Assembly (NCBI RefSeq): GCF_020169415.1
Contig: NZ_JAIULG010000046.1
Span: forward strand, 1-38,475
Direction: 5' to 3'
Source: Tsukamurella sp. M9C
GTDB lineage: Bacteria > Actinomycetota > Actinomycetes > Mycobacteriales > Mycobacteriaceae
Length of the DNA stretch: 38,475 nucleotides
In this document: positions 32,608-38,475 of the stretch, one piece after another
Layout of the letters: the number at the start of each line of letters is the position of its first letter
Numbering within the stretch: position 1 is the stretch's first letter
Translations under genes and position numbers: made by a program
The notes under the pieces: model-generated
Told to the model about the DNA's origin: nothing
The model's database searches: none
Seen by the model: the letters and a program-made list of their open reading frames with translations, nothing else

Positions 32608-34365
32608 GTGATCACCCGATTCTCCCAGCTGTTCCTGCGCACGCTCCGCGACGACCCCGCGGATGCGGAGGTCCCCAGCCACAAGCTGCTCGTCCGTGCC
32701 GGCTACGTGCGGCGCATCGCGCCCGGCGTCTACTCCTGGCTGCCGCTGGGCCTGCGGGTCCTGCGGAACGTCGAGCAGGTCGTCCGCGAGGAGATGAACG
32801 CGATCGGCGGCCAGGAGATCCTGCTGCCCGCACTGCTGCCGCGCGAGCCCTACGAGACCACCAACCGGTGGACCGAGTACGGCGACAGCCTCTTCCGGCT
32901 GAAGGACCGCAAGGGTGCCGACATGATGCTCGGCCCCACCCACGAGGAGATCTTCGCCCTCACCGTGAAGGGCGAGTACAACTCGTACAAGGACCTGCCG
33001 GTCATCCTGTACCAGATCCAGACCAAGTACCGCGACGAGGAGCGGCCCCGCGCGGGCATCCTCCGCGGCCGCGAGTTCGTCATGAAGGACAGCTACAGCT
33101 TCGACACCACCGACGAGGGCCTCTCCGAGGCCTACGCCCAGCACCGCGCCGCGTACCAGAAGATCTTCGCGCGCCTGAACGTCGAGCACGTCATCGTCTC
33201 CGCCACGTCCGGCGCCATGGGCGGCAGCGCCTCCGAGGAGTTCCTCGCGGTGAGCCCCGTCGGCGAGGACACCTACGTCCACTCGACCGAGTCGGACTAC
33301 GCCGCGAACGTCGAGGCCGTGGTCACGCCCGCGCCGCCCGCGATCCCGCTCGACGGCCTGCCCGCCGCGCAGGTCTTCGACACCCCCGGCACGCCCACCA
33401 TCGACACGCTCGTCGCCTGGGCCAACGAGGCCGCCGACGGTGCCTCCGTCCTCGGCCGCGAGGTGGTCGCGGGGGACACGCTCAAGAACGTCATGGTCAA
33501 GACCCGTGCCCCCGGCGGCGACTGGGAGCTCCTCGGCGTCGGCGTGCCCGGCGACCGCGAGGTGGACTTCAAGCGCCTCGAGGCGTCGCTGGAGCCCACC
33601 GAGGTCGCGCTGATCGAGGCGGAGGACTTCGCGAAGTACCCGTTCCTCGTCAAGGGCTACATCGGCCCGAAGGCGTTGCTGGAGAACGAGGTCCGCTACC
33701 TCGTCGACCCGCGCGTGGTGACCGGCACCGCCTGGATCACCGGCGCCGACGCGCCGGGGCAGCACGTCGTGAACCTCACCGCGGGCCGCGACTTCACGCC
33801 CGACGGCACCATCGAGGCCGCCGAGGTCCGCGACGGCGACGCCTCGCCCGACGGCAAGGGCGCGCTGCAGTCGGCGCGCGGCATCGAGATCGGCCACATC
33901 TTCCAGCTGGGCCGCAAGTACACCGACGCCTTCGAGGTCGACGTGCTGGGCGAGAACGGCAAGCCCGTGCGCCTCACTCAGGGCTCCTACGGCGTCGGCG
34001 TCTCGCGCCTCGTCGCCGTCATCGCCGAGCAGCAGCACGACGACAAGGGCCTGCGCTGGCCCAAGGGCATTGCCCCGTTCGACGTGCACGTGGTGATCGC
34101 GAACAAGGACGAGGGCGCCTGGACCGGCGCCGAGTCGCTGGCCGCCGAGCTCGACGCCGCCGGCCTGCAGGTGCTGCTCGACGACCGCAAGGCCTCGCCC
34201 GGCATCAAGTTCAAGGACTCCGAGTTGGTCGGCGTGCCGACCGTCGTCGTGGTCGGCCGGGGCTGGGCCGACGGCGTCGTCGAGCTCCGGGACCGCCTCA
34301 CCGGCGAGTCCCGCGAGATCCCCGTCGCCGACGCCGCCGCGCAGATCGTCGCCGCCGCGAAGTAG
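32608..34365 (+). CDS. proS: Prolyl-tRNA synthetase, bacterial type
   Basis: Charges tRNA-Pro. A class II synthetase of 585 residues (M. tuberculosis ProS has 582). The catalytic core has motif 1 around [20 protein letters not shown] with [15 protein letters not shown], motif 2 in [25 protein letters not shown], and motif 3 in [18 protein letters not shown]. The inserted editing (YbaK-like) domain, about residues 225-400, identifies the bacterial form. The anticodon-binding domain occupies the last 110 residues. The GTG at 32608 is supported by TAAGCT 8 nt upstream and by [17 protein letters not shown], the usual N-terminus. It is followed by a near-perfect hairpin. It matches Rv2845c. Confidence 0.97.
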   Translation: MITRFSQLFLRTLRDDPADAEVPSHKLLVRAGYVRRIAPGVYSWLPLGLRVLRNVEQVVREEMNAIGGQEILLPALLPREPYETTNRWTEYGDSLFRLKDRKGADMMLGPTHEEIFALTVKGEYNSYKDLPVILYQIQTKYRDEERPRAGILRGREFVMKDSYSFDTTDEGLSEAYAQHRAAYQKIFARLNVEHVIVSATSGAMGGSASEEFLAVSPVGEDTYVHSTESDYAANVEAVVTPAPPAIPLDGLPAAQVFDTPGTPTIDTLVAWANEAADGASVLGREVVAGDTLKNVMVKTRAPGGDWELLGVGVPGDREVDFKRLEASLEPTEVALIEAEDFAKYPFLVKGYIGPKALLENEVRYLVDPRVVTGTAWITGADAPGQHVVNLTAGRDFTPDGTIEAAEVRDGDASPDGKGALQSARGIEIGHIFQLGRKYTDAFEVDVLGENGKPVRLTQGSYGVGVSRLVAVIAEQQHDDKGLRWPKGIAPFDVHVVIANKDEGAWTGAESLAAELDAAGLQVLLDDRKASPGIKFKDSELVGVPTVVVVGRGWADGVVELRDRLTGESREIPVADAAAQIVAAAK

Positions 34366-34372
34366 TCGACAA

Positions 34373-34413
34373 CCACGAGGGGCCCGCACCGGATCGGTGC
34401 GGGCCCCTCGTGG
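34373..34413. terminator. Strong bidirectional terminator hairpin after proS
   Basis: A perfect 19-bp stem (34373-34391 with 34395-34413) and a 3-nt loop (GAT, opening slightly in practice) lie between the convergent proS and DUF4190 genes. No U-run occurs on either side. This is the clearest terminator of the window. Confidence 0.9.
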
Positions 34414-34422
34414 GGTCTGCGT

Positions 34423-35211
34423 TCAGCCGAGCAGCGTGAGCAGGAAATCGGAGCCGTTGCCGAAACCGTCGGTCGCCACATACGCGATGCCGAAGATCAG
34501 GCCGATCACGAACAGGGCCAGGTAGACGCCACCCAGCACCACGCCGGCGATGGCCATGCCCCGGCCCTGCTGGCCGGTCTGCTTGGTCTGCTTCATGGCG
34601 ATCACGCCCATGACGATCGCCGCGATCGCGATGAAGATCGAGCCGTAACCGAGGAACGGGATGCACGAGAACGGGAACGCGATGATGCCCGTCGAGAGCG
34701 AGGCGATCGCGAGGCCGTTGGTCCCCGTCTGCGGCTGCTGGCCCGGGTAGCCGCCGTACCCGGCCTGCTGCCCGGGGTACGCGGGGTAGCCGGGCTGCTG
34801 GCCCGGAAACGGCTGGCCCGGGTACTGCTGCTGCCCGAACTGGTCCTGGCCCGGGTACTGGGGCGGCGCGGCGTACGGGTTCTGCGCGGCGTAGGGATCC
34901 GCGGGGGCGCCGTACGGGTTCTGCTGCGCCGCGTAGGGATCGGCCGGGGCGCCGTACGGGTTCTGCTGCGCCGCGTACGGATCGGCGGGCGCGGCGTACG
35001 GGTCCGCCGGAGGGGTGTACGCCGAGGGCGCGGCGTAGGGATCCGGCTGCGCGGTCTGGTGCACCGTGGTCGCGGCGTCGGGATCGCCGCCGACGTTCTG
35101 ATCGCCGTCGCGCTTCGTCAGGTCGGGCGTGGACGGATTCGGCTCCACCGGGCGGATCGCGGTCGGGTCGTAGGTCCCGTCGCCGGGCTGCTGGGGATCA
35201 CTGGACGTCAT
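34423..35211 (-). CDS. DUF4190 membrane protein with N-terminal PYAA repeats
   Basis: A 262-residue protein. The N-terminal 165 residues are disordered and repetitive: DPYAAPADPYAAQQNPYGAP units, then Q/P/G-rich YPGQQ units. Two membrane helices follow (about 168-203, LAIASLSTGIIAFPFSCIPF, GSIFIAIAAIVMGVIAMKQ, and 218-247, MAIAGVVLGGVYLALFVIG) in the DUF4190 arrangement, with the conserved basic/Gly connector KQTKQTGQQGRGMAIAG. The tail (NGSDFLLTLLG) is short. The function is unknown; such proteins often sit near envelope or secretion genes. The ATG at 35211 is supported by TACACT (minus strand, 35218-35223) 6 nt upstream. It replaces nothing recognisable at this place in M. tuberculosis. Confidence 0.88.
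   Translation of the reverse strand: MTSSDPQQPGDGTYDPTAIRPVEPNPSTPDLTKRDGDQNVGGDPDAATTVHQTAQPDPYAAPSAYTPPADPYAAPADPYAAQQNPYGAPADPYAAQQNPYGAPADPYAAQNPYAAPPQYPGQDQFGQQQYPGQPFPGQQPGYPAYPGQQAGYGGYPGQQPQTGTNGLAIASLSTGIIAFPFSCIPFLGYGSIFIAIAAIVMGVIAMKQTKQTGQQGRGMAIAGVVLGGVYLALFVIGLIFGIAYVATDGFGNGSDFLLTLLG
34858..35012 (-). repeat. Tandem repeats encoding DPYAA(QQNPYGAPA)
   Basis: Within the DUF4190 gene, a unit of about 45 nt (encoding ADPYAAQQNPYGAP) is repeated nearly exactly, flanked by shorter DPYAAP copies. The copies are almost identical in DNA (GTACGGGTTCTGCTGCGCC, GCGTAGGGATC on the plus strand), indicating recent slippage expansion. Confidence 0.7.
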
Positions 35212-35242
35212 CCCCCGAGTGTAAAGGCCCGTAAACGGAACG

Positions 35243-35677
35243 TCAGGTGCGGATGCCGGGGAAGGGGGTGGTCACGGGGGAGACCCCGAGTGCCACCCGC
35301 CACCGGGCGCCGCGGACCGCGGCCCCGCCGAGGCCCGTGACGCCGAGGTGCCGGATCCCGTCACCGTCGGCGCGGGAGAGCAGGTTCCGATGCGCGGCCG
35401 CCGAGTCGTCCTCCACGGCGGCGGCCACCTTCGCGGCGCTGACGGGGTCGGTGACCGGCTCCGGCGGCGCGTAGGCGGGGGCGGCGACGGGGACCTCGGC
35501 GCCGGTGGCGCTGAGTACCCGGGCGAGGGCGTCCCGCTGCGAGCGGTGCTCCGCGGCATAGGTCGCGATCTCGGCCTTCCGAGTCGGCGCGGCGTAGGCC
35601 TCGACGAGGCCGTACATGTACACGGCGGCGTGCTCGGACTGGAGGGCGGCGGCCACGGCGTCCTGGGCGGGGGTCAT
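35243..35677 (-). CDS. DUF4439 ferritin-like protein (Rv2844-like)
   Basis: A 144-residue, mainly helical protein. The opening AQDAVAAALQSEHAAVYMYGLVEAY, with Glu and His on one helix, and EIATYAAEHRSQRDALARVL are the ferritin-like pattern annotated as DUF4439. APAYAPPEPVTDPVSAAKVAAAVEDDSAAAHRNLL continues it. Metal binding is not proven. The ATG at 35677 overlaps the stop of the preceding Tat lipoprotein gene (ATGA, 4 bp), so the two are one operon and probably one functional unit. The pair corresponds to Rv2844/Rv2843, just before rimP, on the opposite strand. Confidence 0.85.
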   Translation of the reverse strand: MTPAQDAVAAALQSEHAAVYMYGLVEAYAAPTRKAEIATYAAEHRSQRDALARVLSATGAEVPVAAPAYAPPEPVTDPVSAAKVAAAVEDDSAAAHRNLLSRADGDGIRHLGVTGLGGAAVRGARWRVALGVSPVTTPFPGIRT

Positions 35678-36177
35678 GCGAGCACCACCTCCGCGTGCAC
35701 GCGGGTCGCGGCCGCGACGGAGCCGAGCAGGGCGGCCTGATAGCCGGAGGCGGCGACCGCCGCATCGCCCGCGTCCTTCGCCGAGCGGGTCAGCTGGGCG
35801 TGCAGCGAGGCCCGGGACAGGGGCGAGGGGGCCGCCGGGGTCGACGACGGTGCGGCGGTGACGGAGGTCGGGCGCTCGACGTACCGCGACAACTCGTCGG
35901 CCAGCGCCGACGCGTGCTGCCCGCGCTGATCGGCGATGAGCCGCAGCTGCGGTCCGGAGGCGCCGTCCAACACGGCCAGGCCGCGGGCGGCGTCCGCATC
36001 GGCCTGGGCCTGCGCGGCGGCGGCCTGTAGCCGTACGGCCTGCGGATCGTCGGCGCGGTCCGCGGGCGTCGTGCACCCCGTCAGCGCCGTCCCGCCCGCG
36101 AGCGCGCCGCCCGCGAGGAGGACGGACGTGAGGGCGGTGCGTCGGTCGATGCCGCGGCGCGGGGGTTGGGCGATCAC
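35674..36177 (-). CDS. Tat-exported lipoprotein, ferritin-like-associated (Rv2843-like)
   Basis: A 167-residue protein starting VIAQPPRRGIDRRTALTS, then VLLAGGALAGGTALTGCTTP: a twin-arginine motif, a hydrophobic stretch and the lipobox LTGC. The mature part is Ala-rich and helical (QAVRLQAAAAQAQADADAARG, QRGQHASALADELSRYV) with a low-complexity SSTPAAPSP spacer and a second helical part, SLHAQLTRSAKDAGDAAVAASGYQ. The GTG at 36177 is supported by TAGACT (minus strand, 36185-36190) ending 7 nt upstream. It overlaps the DUF4439 gene by 4 bp and is divergent from the rimP operon. The function is unknown; export suggests an envelope-side partner of the DUF4439 protein. Confidence 0.82.
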   Translation of the reverse strand: MIAQPPRRGIDRRTALTSVLLAGGALAGGTALTGCTTPADRADDPQAVRLQAAAAQAQADADAARGLAVLDGASGPQLRLIADQRGQHASALADELSRYVERPTSVTAAPSSTPAAPSPLSRASLHAQLTRSAKDAGDAAVAASGYQAALLGSVAAATRVHAEVVLA

Positions 36178-36184
36178 GGGGGCG

Positions 36185-36210
36185 AGTCTAACGGCGCGCC
36201 CGGGTACACT
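36185..36210. promoter_or_regulatory. Divergent -10 boxes: Tat lipoprotein (minus) and rimP operon (plus)
   Basis: TAGACT on the minus strand (36185-36190) fits a leaderless start at 36177. TACACT on the plus strand (36205-36210) predicts a TSS near 36217 and a leader of about 50 nt for rimP, which has the Shine-Dalgarno AGGGAGG (36254-36260) before its ATG. Confidence 0.55.
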
Positions 36211-36265
36211 GGCCGCAGCGTTCGACACCGGGCACGTCCGGTGACAATTTCACAGGGAGGCGCGT

Positions 36266-36850
36266 ATGGCTTACGACGAATCGGCGGTGAAGGCCGTGAT
36301 CGCGCCCCACCTGGACGCGGCCGGGCTCGATCTCGAGCGGGTCAAGATCAACAACGCGGGCACCAAGTCCTCCATCGCGGTCGTCGTGGACAGCGACGCG
36401 GGCCCGACCCTCGACGAACTGGCCGAGGTCGCGCGGACGCTGTCCGCCGCGGTCGACGACGCGGACGACGTCTTCGGCGCCCAGGCGTTCACTCTCGAGG
36501 TCACCACGCCCGGCGCGGAGCGCCCGCTCACCGAACCCCGCCACTGGCGCCGCGCCCGCGGCCGGCAAGCGGCGATCGAGCTGGCCGACGGCACGAACCT
36601 GCTGGCCCGGATCGGGCCGCTCGCGGACGACGGGACGACGGTCACCGTCGTCCTGCCCGGGGCGAAGGGGCGCGCTCCGACGACCCGCGACCTCGCGCTC
36701 GCCGACGTGGCCGCTGCCGCCGCGCGGGTGGAGTTCCGCAAGCCCAACCCCGTGGAGCTGGAGCTCTCCGGCATCACCCCGGGCCGGGTGCTCCCCGGCG
36801 CCGAACCCGCAGATCTGACTGGCGACGACGCCGAAGAAGAAGAGGATTAG
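36266..36850 (+). CDS. rimP: Ribosome maturation factor RimP
   Basis: Late assembly factor of the 30S subunit, 194 residues. The N-terminal RimP domain (about 1-90) has DLERVKINNAGTKSSIAVVVDSD, TLDELAEVARTLSAAVDD and TLEVTTPGAERPL with the invariant TTPG. The C-terminal Sm-like domain (about 95-165) follows. The tail is acidic (DDAEEEED), common in actinobacteria. The ATG at 36266 has AGGGAGG 5 nt upstream. It is the first gene of the rimP-nusA-ylxR-infB operon and ends directly before the nusA ATG. It matches Rv2842c. Confidence 0.95.
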   Translation: MAYDESAVKAVIAPHLDAAGLDLERVKINNAGTKSSIAVVVDSDAGPTLDELAEVARTLSAAVDDADDVFGAQAFTLEVTTPGAERPLTEPRHWRRARGRQAAIELADGTNLLARIGPLADDGTTVTVVLPGAKGRAPTTRDLALADVAAAAARVEFRKPNPVELELSGITPGRVLPGAEPADLTGDDAEEEED

Positions 36851-37852
36851 ATGAACATCGACATGGCGACCCTGCGGGCGATCGAGGCGGAGAAGGACAT
36901 CTCGGTCGATACCGTGATCGACGCGATCCAGGTGGCCCTCCTCACCGCGTACAAGCACACCGACGGGCATCAGCCGCACGCGCGGATCGACGTCAACCGG
37001 CGCACCGGCGAGGTGAAGGTGCTTGCCCAGGAGGTCGACGCCGACGGCAACATCATCACCGAGTGGGACGACACCCCCGAGGGCTTCGGCCGCATCGCCG
37101 CGGACTCGGCGCGCCAGCTCATCACGCAGCGCCTGCGCGACGCCGAGAACGACCGCACCTTCGGCGAGTTCGCCGTCTACGAGGGCGAGGTCGTCTCCGG
37201 TGTGGTGCAGGCCGATGCCCGCGCCGCGGCCCGTGGCTTCGTCGTGGTCCGCATCGGCGGCGAGCGCGAGGGCCACGAGGGCCTGCTGCCGCCCGCTGAG
37301 CAGGTGCCGGGGGAGTCCTACGCGCACGGCGACCGGATGAAGTTCTACGTCGTCGGCGTCAGCCGCGGCCAGCGCGGCACCCAGATCACCCTCTCGCGTA
37401 CCCACCCCAACCTGGTGAAGAAGCTCTTCGCGCTCGAGGTGCCCGAGATCGCCGACGGCAGCGTGGAGATCACGTCGGTGGCGCGCGAGGCCGGGCACCG
37501 CTCGAAGATCGCGGTGCGCACCTCGGTCTCGGGTCTCAACGCCAAGGGCGCGTGCATCGGACCGATGGGTCAGCGCGTGCGGAACGTGATGAGCGACCTC
37601 GAGGGCGAGAAGATCGACATCATCTCCTATGACGACGACCCCGCGGTCTTCGTCGGCAACGCCCTGTCGCCGTCGTCGGTGGTGTCCGTCACCATCGTCG
37701 ACCCCAAGGAGAAGGCCGCCCGTGTGGTGGTCCCCGACTTCAAGCTCTCGCTCGCGATCGGCAAGGAGGGGCAGAACGCCCGCCTCGCCGCCCGGCTCAC
37801 TGGCTGGCGGATCGACATCCGCTCGGACGCGGAGAGCGCCGAGCCGAAGTGA
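36851..37852 (+). CDS. nusA: Transcription termination/antitermination factor NusA
   Basis: RNA-polymerase-bound factor acting in pausing, termination and rRNA antitermination. It has 333 residues, the short actinobacterial form without the C-terminal acidic repeats of E. coli NusA. The N-terminal polymerase-binding domain covers about 1-105 and the S1 domain about 108-180 ([11 protein letters not shown]). KH1 and KH2 follow, with [47 protein letters not shown] and [21 protein letters not shown]. The ATG at 36851 directly abuts the rimP stop, with AGAGGA (36842-36847) as Shine-Dalgarno. It overlaps ylxR by 4 bp. It matches Rv2841c. Confidence 0.97.
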   Translation: MNIDMATLRAIEAEKDISVDTVIDAIQVALLTAYKHTDGHQPHARIDVNRRTGEVKVLAQEVDADGNIITEWDDTPEGFGRIAADSARQLITQRLRDAENDRTFGEFAVYEGEVVSGVVQADARAAARGFVVVRIGGEREGHEGLLPPAEQVPGESYAHGDRMKFYVVGVSRGQRGTQITLSRTHPNLVKKLFALEVPEIADGSVEITSVAREAGHRSKIAVRTSVSGLNAKGACIGPMGQRVRNVMSDLEGEKIDIISYDDDPAVFVGNALSPSSVVSVTIVDPKEKAARVVVPDFKLSLAIGKEGQNARLAARLTGWRIDIRSDAESAEPK

Positions 37853-38118
37853 GCGCACCGGTCCGGACCTGCATCGGGTGCCGGCGCCGGGCGCCCGCGG
37901 GCGAGTTGATCAGGGTGGTCGCGCCCGCCGCGGACGACGGTGCGCGGACCGTCGTGGTCGACGCGCGGCGCCGCCTCCCGGGCCGGGGGGCGTGGCTGCA
38001 CGACGACCCGTCGTGCCACGAGCTCGCGCGCAAGCGGAACGCGTTCCGCCGGGCGCTGCGCGTCTCCGGACCGCTCGACGACTCCCTCGGCGAAACGACT
38101 TGCCAGGACGCGCTATGA
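37849..38118 (+). CDS. ylxR: YlxR family RNA-binding protein (DUF448)
   Basis: An 89-residue small basic protein with the family opening [19 protein letters not shown] and the second motif LPGRGAWLH. YlxR family proteins have a positively charged RNA-binding-like cleft; roles in RNA metabolism have been proposed. The GTG at 37849 overlaps the nusA stop (GTGA), so translation is coupled. It matches Rv2840c. The stop falls inside the presumed infB promoter (TATGAT, 38114-38119). Confidence 0.92.
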   Translation: MSAPVRTCIGCRRRAPAGELIRVVAPAADDGARTVVVDARRRLPGRGAWLHDDPSCHELARKRNAFRRALRVSGPLDDSLGETTCQDAL

Positions 38119-38292
38119 TTATGAGCGGTCTGAAGACGGTAGGTCTTTCCCAAGGCCGACCTACTCGGAGATGAAGGAATCGAGCTGAAGACATGAGCAC
38201 ACCGTGAAGCACCAGCGATGAACGGCAATCGGAGTAACTAACCGAGGTCGGCGGGACCAGTGATGCCCTCGACCTCACATTTGAGGAGAAGA
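38114..38292 (+). promoter_or_regulatory. Promoter and 170-nt structured leader of infB
   Basis: TATGAT (38114-38119) is a strong -10 at the ylxR stop. The leader holds a stem GTAGGTC/GACCTAC (38139-38145 and 38158-38164, 12-nt loop) and a second stem GAGGTCG/CGACCTC (38244-38250 and 38270-38276, 19-nt loop) ending 6 nt before the Shine-Dalgarno GAGGAGA (38283-38289). Between them, three minute open frames overlap head to tail by 4 nt: ATG 38193 (4 codons), GTG 38204 (5 codons) and ATG 38218 (7 codons). The base composition is less GC-rich than neighbouring genes, as expected for non-coding RNA. Confidence 0.55.
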
Positions 38293-38475
38293 GTGGCAGG
38301 CAAGGCCCGCGTGCACGAGTTGGCTAAAGAGCTCGGTGTCACCAGCAAGGAAGTTCTCGCACGGCTCAGTGAGCAGGGCGAGTTCGTGAAGTCCGCGTCG
38401 TCGACGGTGGAAGCCCCCGTCGCGCGACGCCTGCGCGAGTCGTACGGACCCAAGTCCGACGGCGGCGCCAAGCCG
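38293..38475 (+). CDS. infB: Translation initiation factor IF-2, N-terminal fragment (runs off window)
   Basis: The first 61 codons of IF-2, which brings initiator tRNA to the 30S subunit. The opening [20 protein letters not shown], continuing [30 protein letters not shown], is the IF-2 N-terminal domain, and the following Lys/Gly/Ala-rich stretch is beginning. The GTG at 38293 is chosen for GAGGAGA (38283-38289) just upstream. An in-frame ATG at 38263 would add ten residues and lies inside a hairpin. It matches Rv2839c. The rest of the gene, including the GTPase, is outside the window. Confidence 0.95.
   Translation, partial: MAGKARVHELAKELGVTSKEVLARLSEQGEFVKSASSTVEAPVARRLRESYGPKSDGGAKP

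Noticed and set aside
30987-34439. A plus-strand open frame of about 1150 codons across the efpA copy 2 tail, yaaA and proS
   Set aside because: Arg/Pro/Ser-rich shadow of three well-supported genes; no start signal or domain.
34858-35012. CRISPR-like array
   Set aside because: The repeats are in frame within the DUF4190 gene, contiguous without unique spacers, and encode PYAA units.
38263-38292. ATG at 38263 as the infB start
   Set aside because: In frame, but inside a hairpin with weak ribosome-binding signal; GTG 38293 has GAGGAGA at good spacing and gives the usual IF-2 N-terminus.
1-38475. tRNA or rRNA genes, insertion sequences, prophage or integrase genes
   Set aside because: None of the reading frames shows transposase or integrase motifs, and no tRNA cloverleaf was noticed by eye; the block is largely syntenic with M. 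tuberculosis.

Overview
The window is high-GC (about 70%) DNA with dense, mostly short-spaced genes. It comes from an actinobacterium of the order Mycobacteriales. The gene order dxr - rip - ispG - GNAT - PBP lipoprotein - map - mtr - mqo - GNAT - ChlI/D-type chelatase - cobO - cobB - cysG - efpA - proS - ferritin-like pair - rimP - nusA - ylxR - infB follows the Mycobacterium tuberculosis Rv2870c to Rv2839c block. Mycothione reductase also points to a mycothiol-making actinomycete. The base composition and the inserted genes suggest a Tsukamurella-like genus, but I cannot fix the genus from sequence alone.

Layout. 1-3861: the end of a divergent DUF1707 gene, then dxr, rip (site-2 protease) and ispG, which combine two MEP isoprenoid enzymes with an intramembrane protease. 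3862-10024: an accessory stretch with a DUF4081/GNAT protein, a small membrane protein, an exported agmatine-deiminase-like lipoprotein with a TetR regulator and a clear promoter/operator, a DUF456 membrane protein, a two-TM channel-like protein with an atypical filter, an SDR and a thiolase. 10158-16067: a penicillin-binding lipoprotein, a GNAT, methionine aminopeptidase, cobyric acid synthase and an alpha/beta hydrolase that lacks its nucleophile. 16104-18641 (minus strand): a 33-residue metallothionein, mycothione reductase and a second hydrolase. 18803-26659: mqo, an ElaA-type GNAT, then cobalamin/siroheme genes (chelatase ChlI/D, cobO, cobB, cysG) with a DUF4822 lipoprotein inserted. 26880-31822: two tandem EfpA-type MFS transporters, each with a roughly 270-300 residue cytoplasmic tail that ordinary EfpA lacks. 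31836-36177: YaaA, ProS, a DUF4190 protein with PYAA repeats and two small ferritin-like proteins. 36266-38475: the rimP-nusA-ylxR-infB operon, with infB cut by the window end.

A recurrent feature is promoter architecture. About twenty genes have a TANNNT hexamer ending 6-8 nt before an ATG or GTG and no Shine-Dalgarno sequence, the pattern of leaderless mRNAs known from mycobacteria. I used this to choose many start codons. Genes inside operons, and those with longer leaders, have purine-rich Shine-Dalgarno sites instead.

The most interesting items are the duplicated EfpA transporters with conserved unstructured tails, the Tat-exported deiminase/TetR unit with an operator on its -35 box, the tiny metallothionein beside mtr, the hydrolase with Gly in place of its nucleophile, the overlapping back-to-back -10 boxes of proS and yaaA, and several long inverted repeats between genes. 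No CRISPR array, tRNA, rRNA, prophage or transposase was seen.
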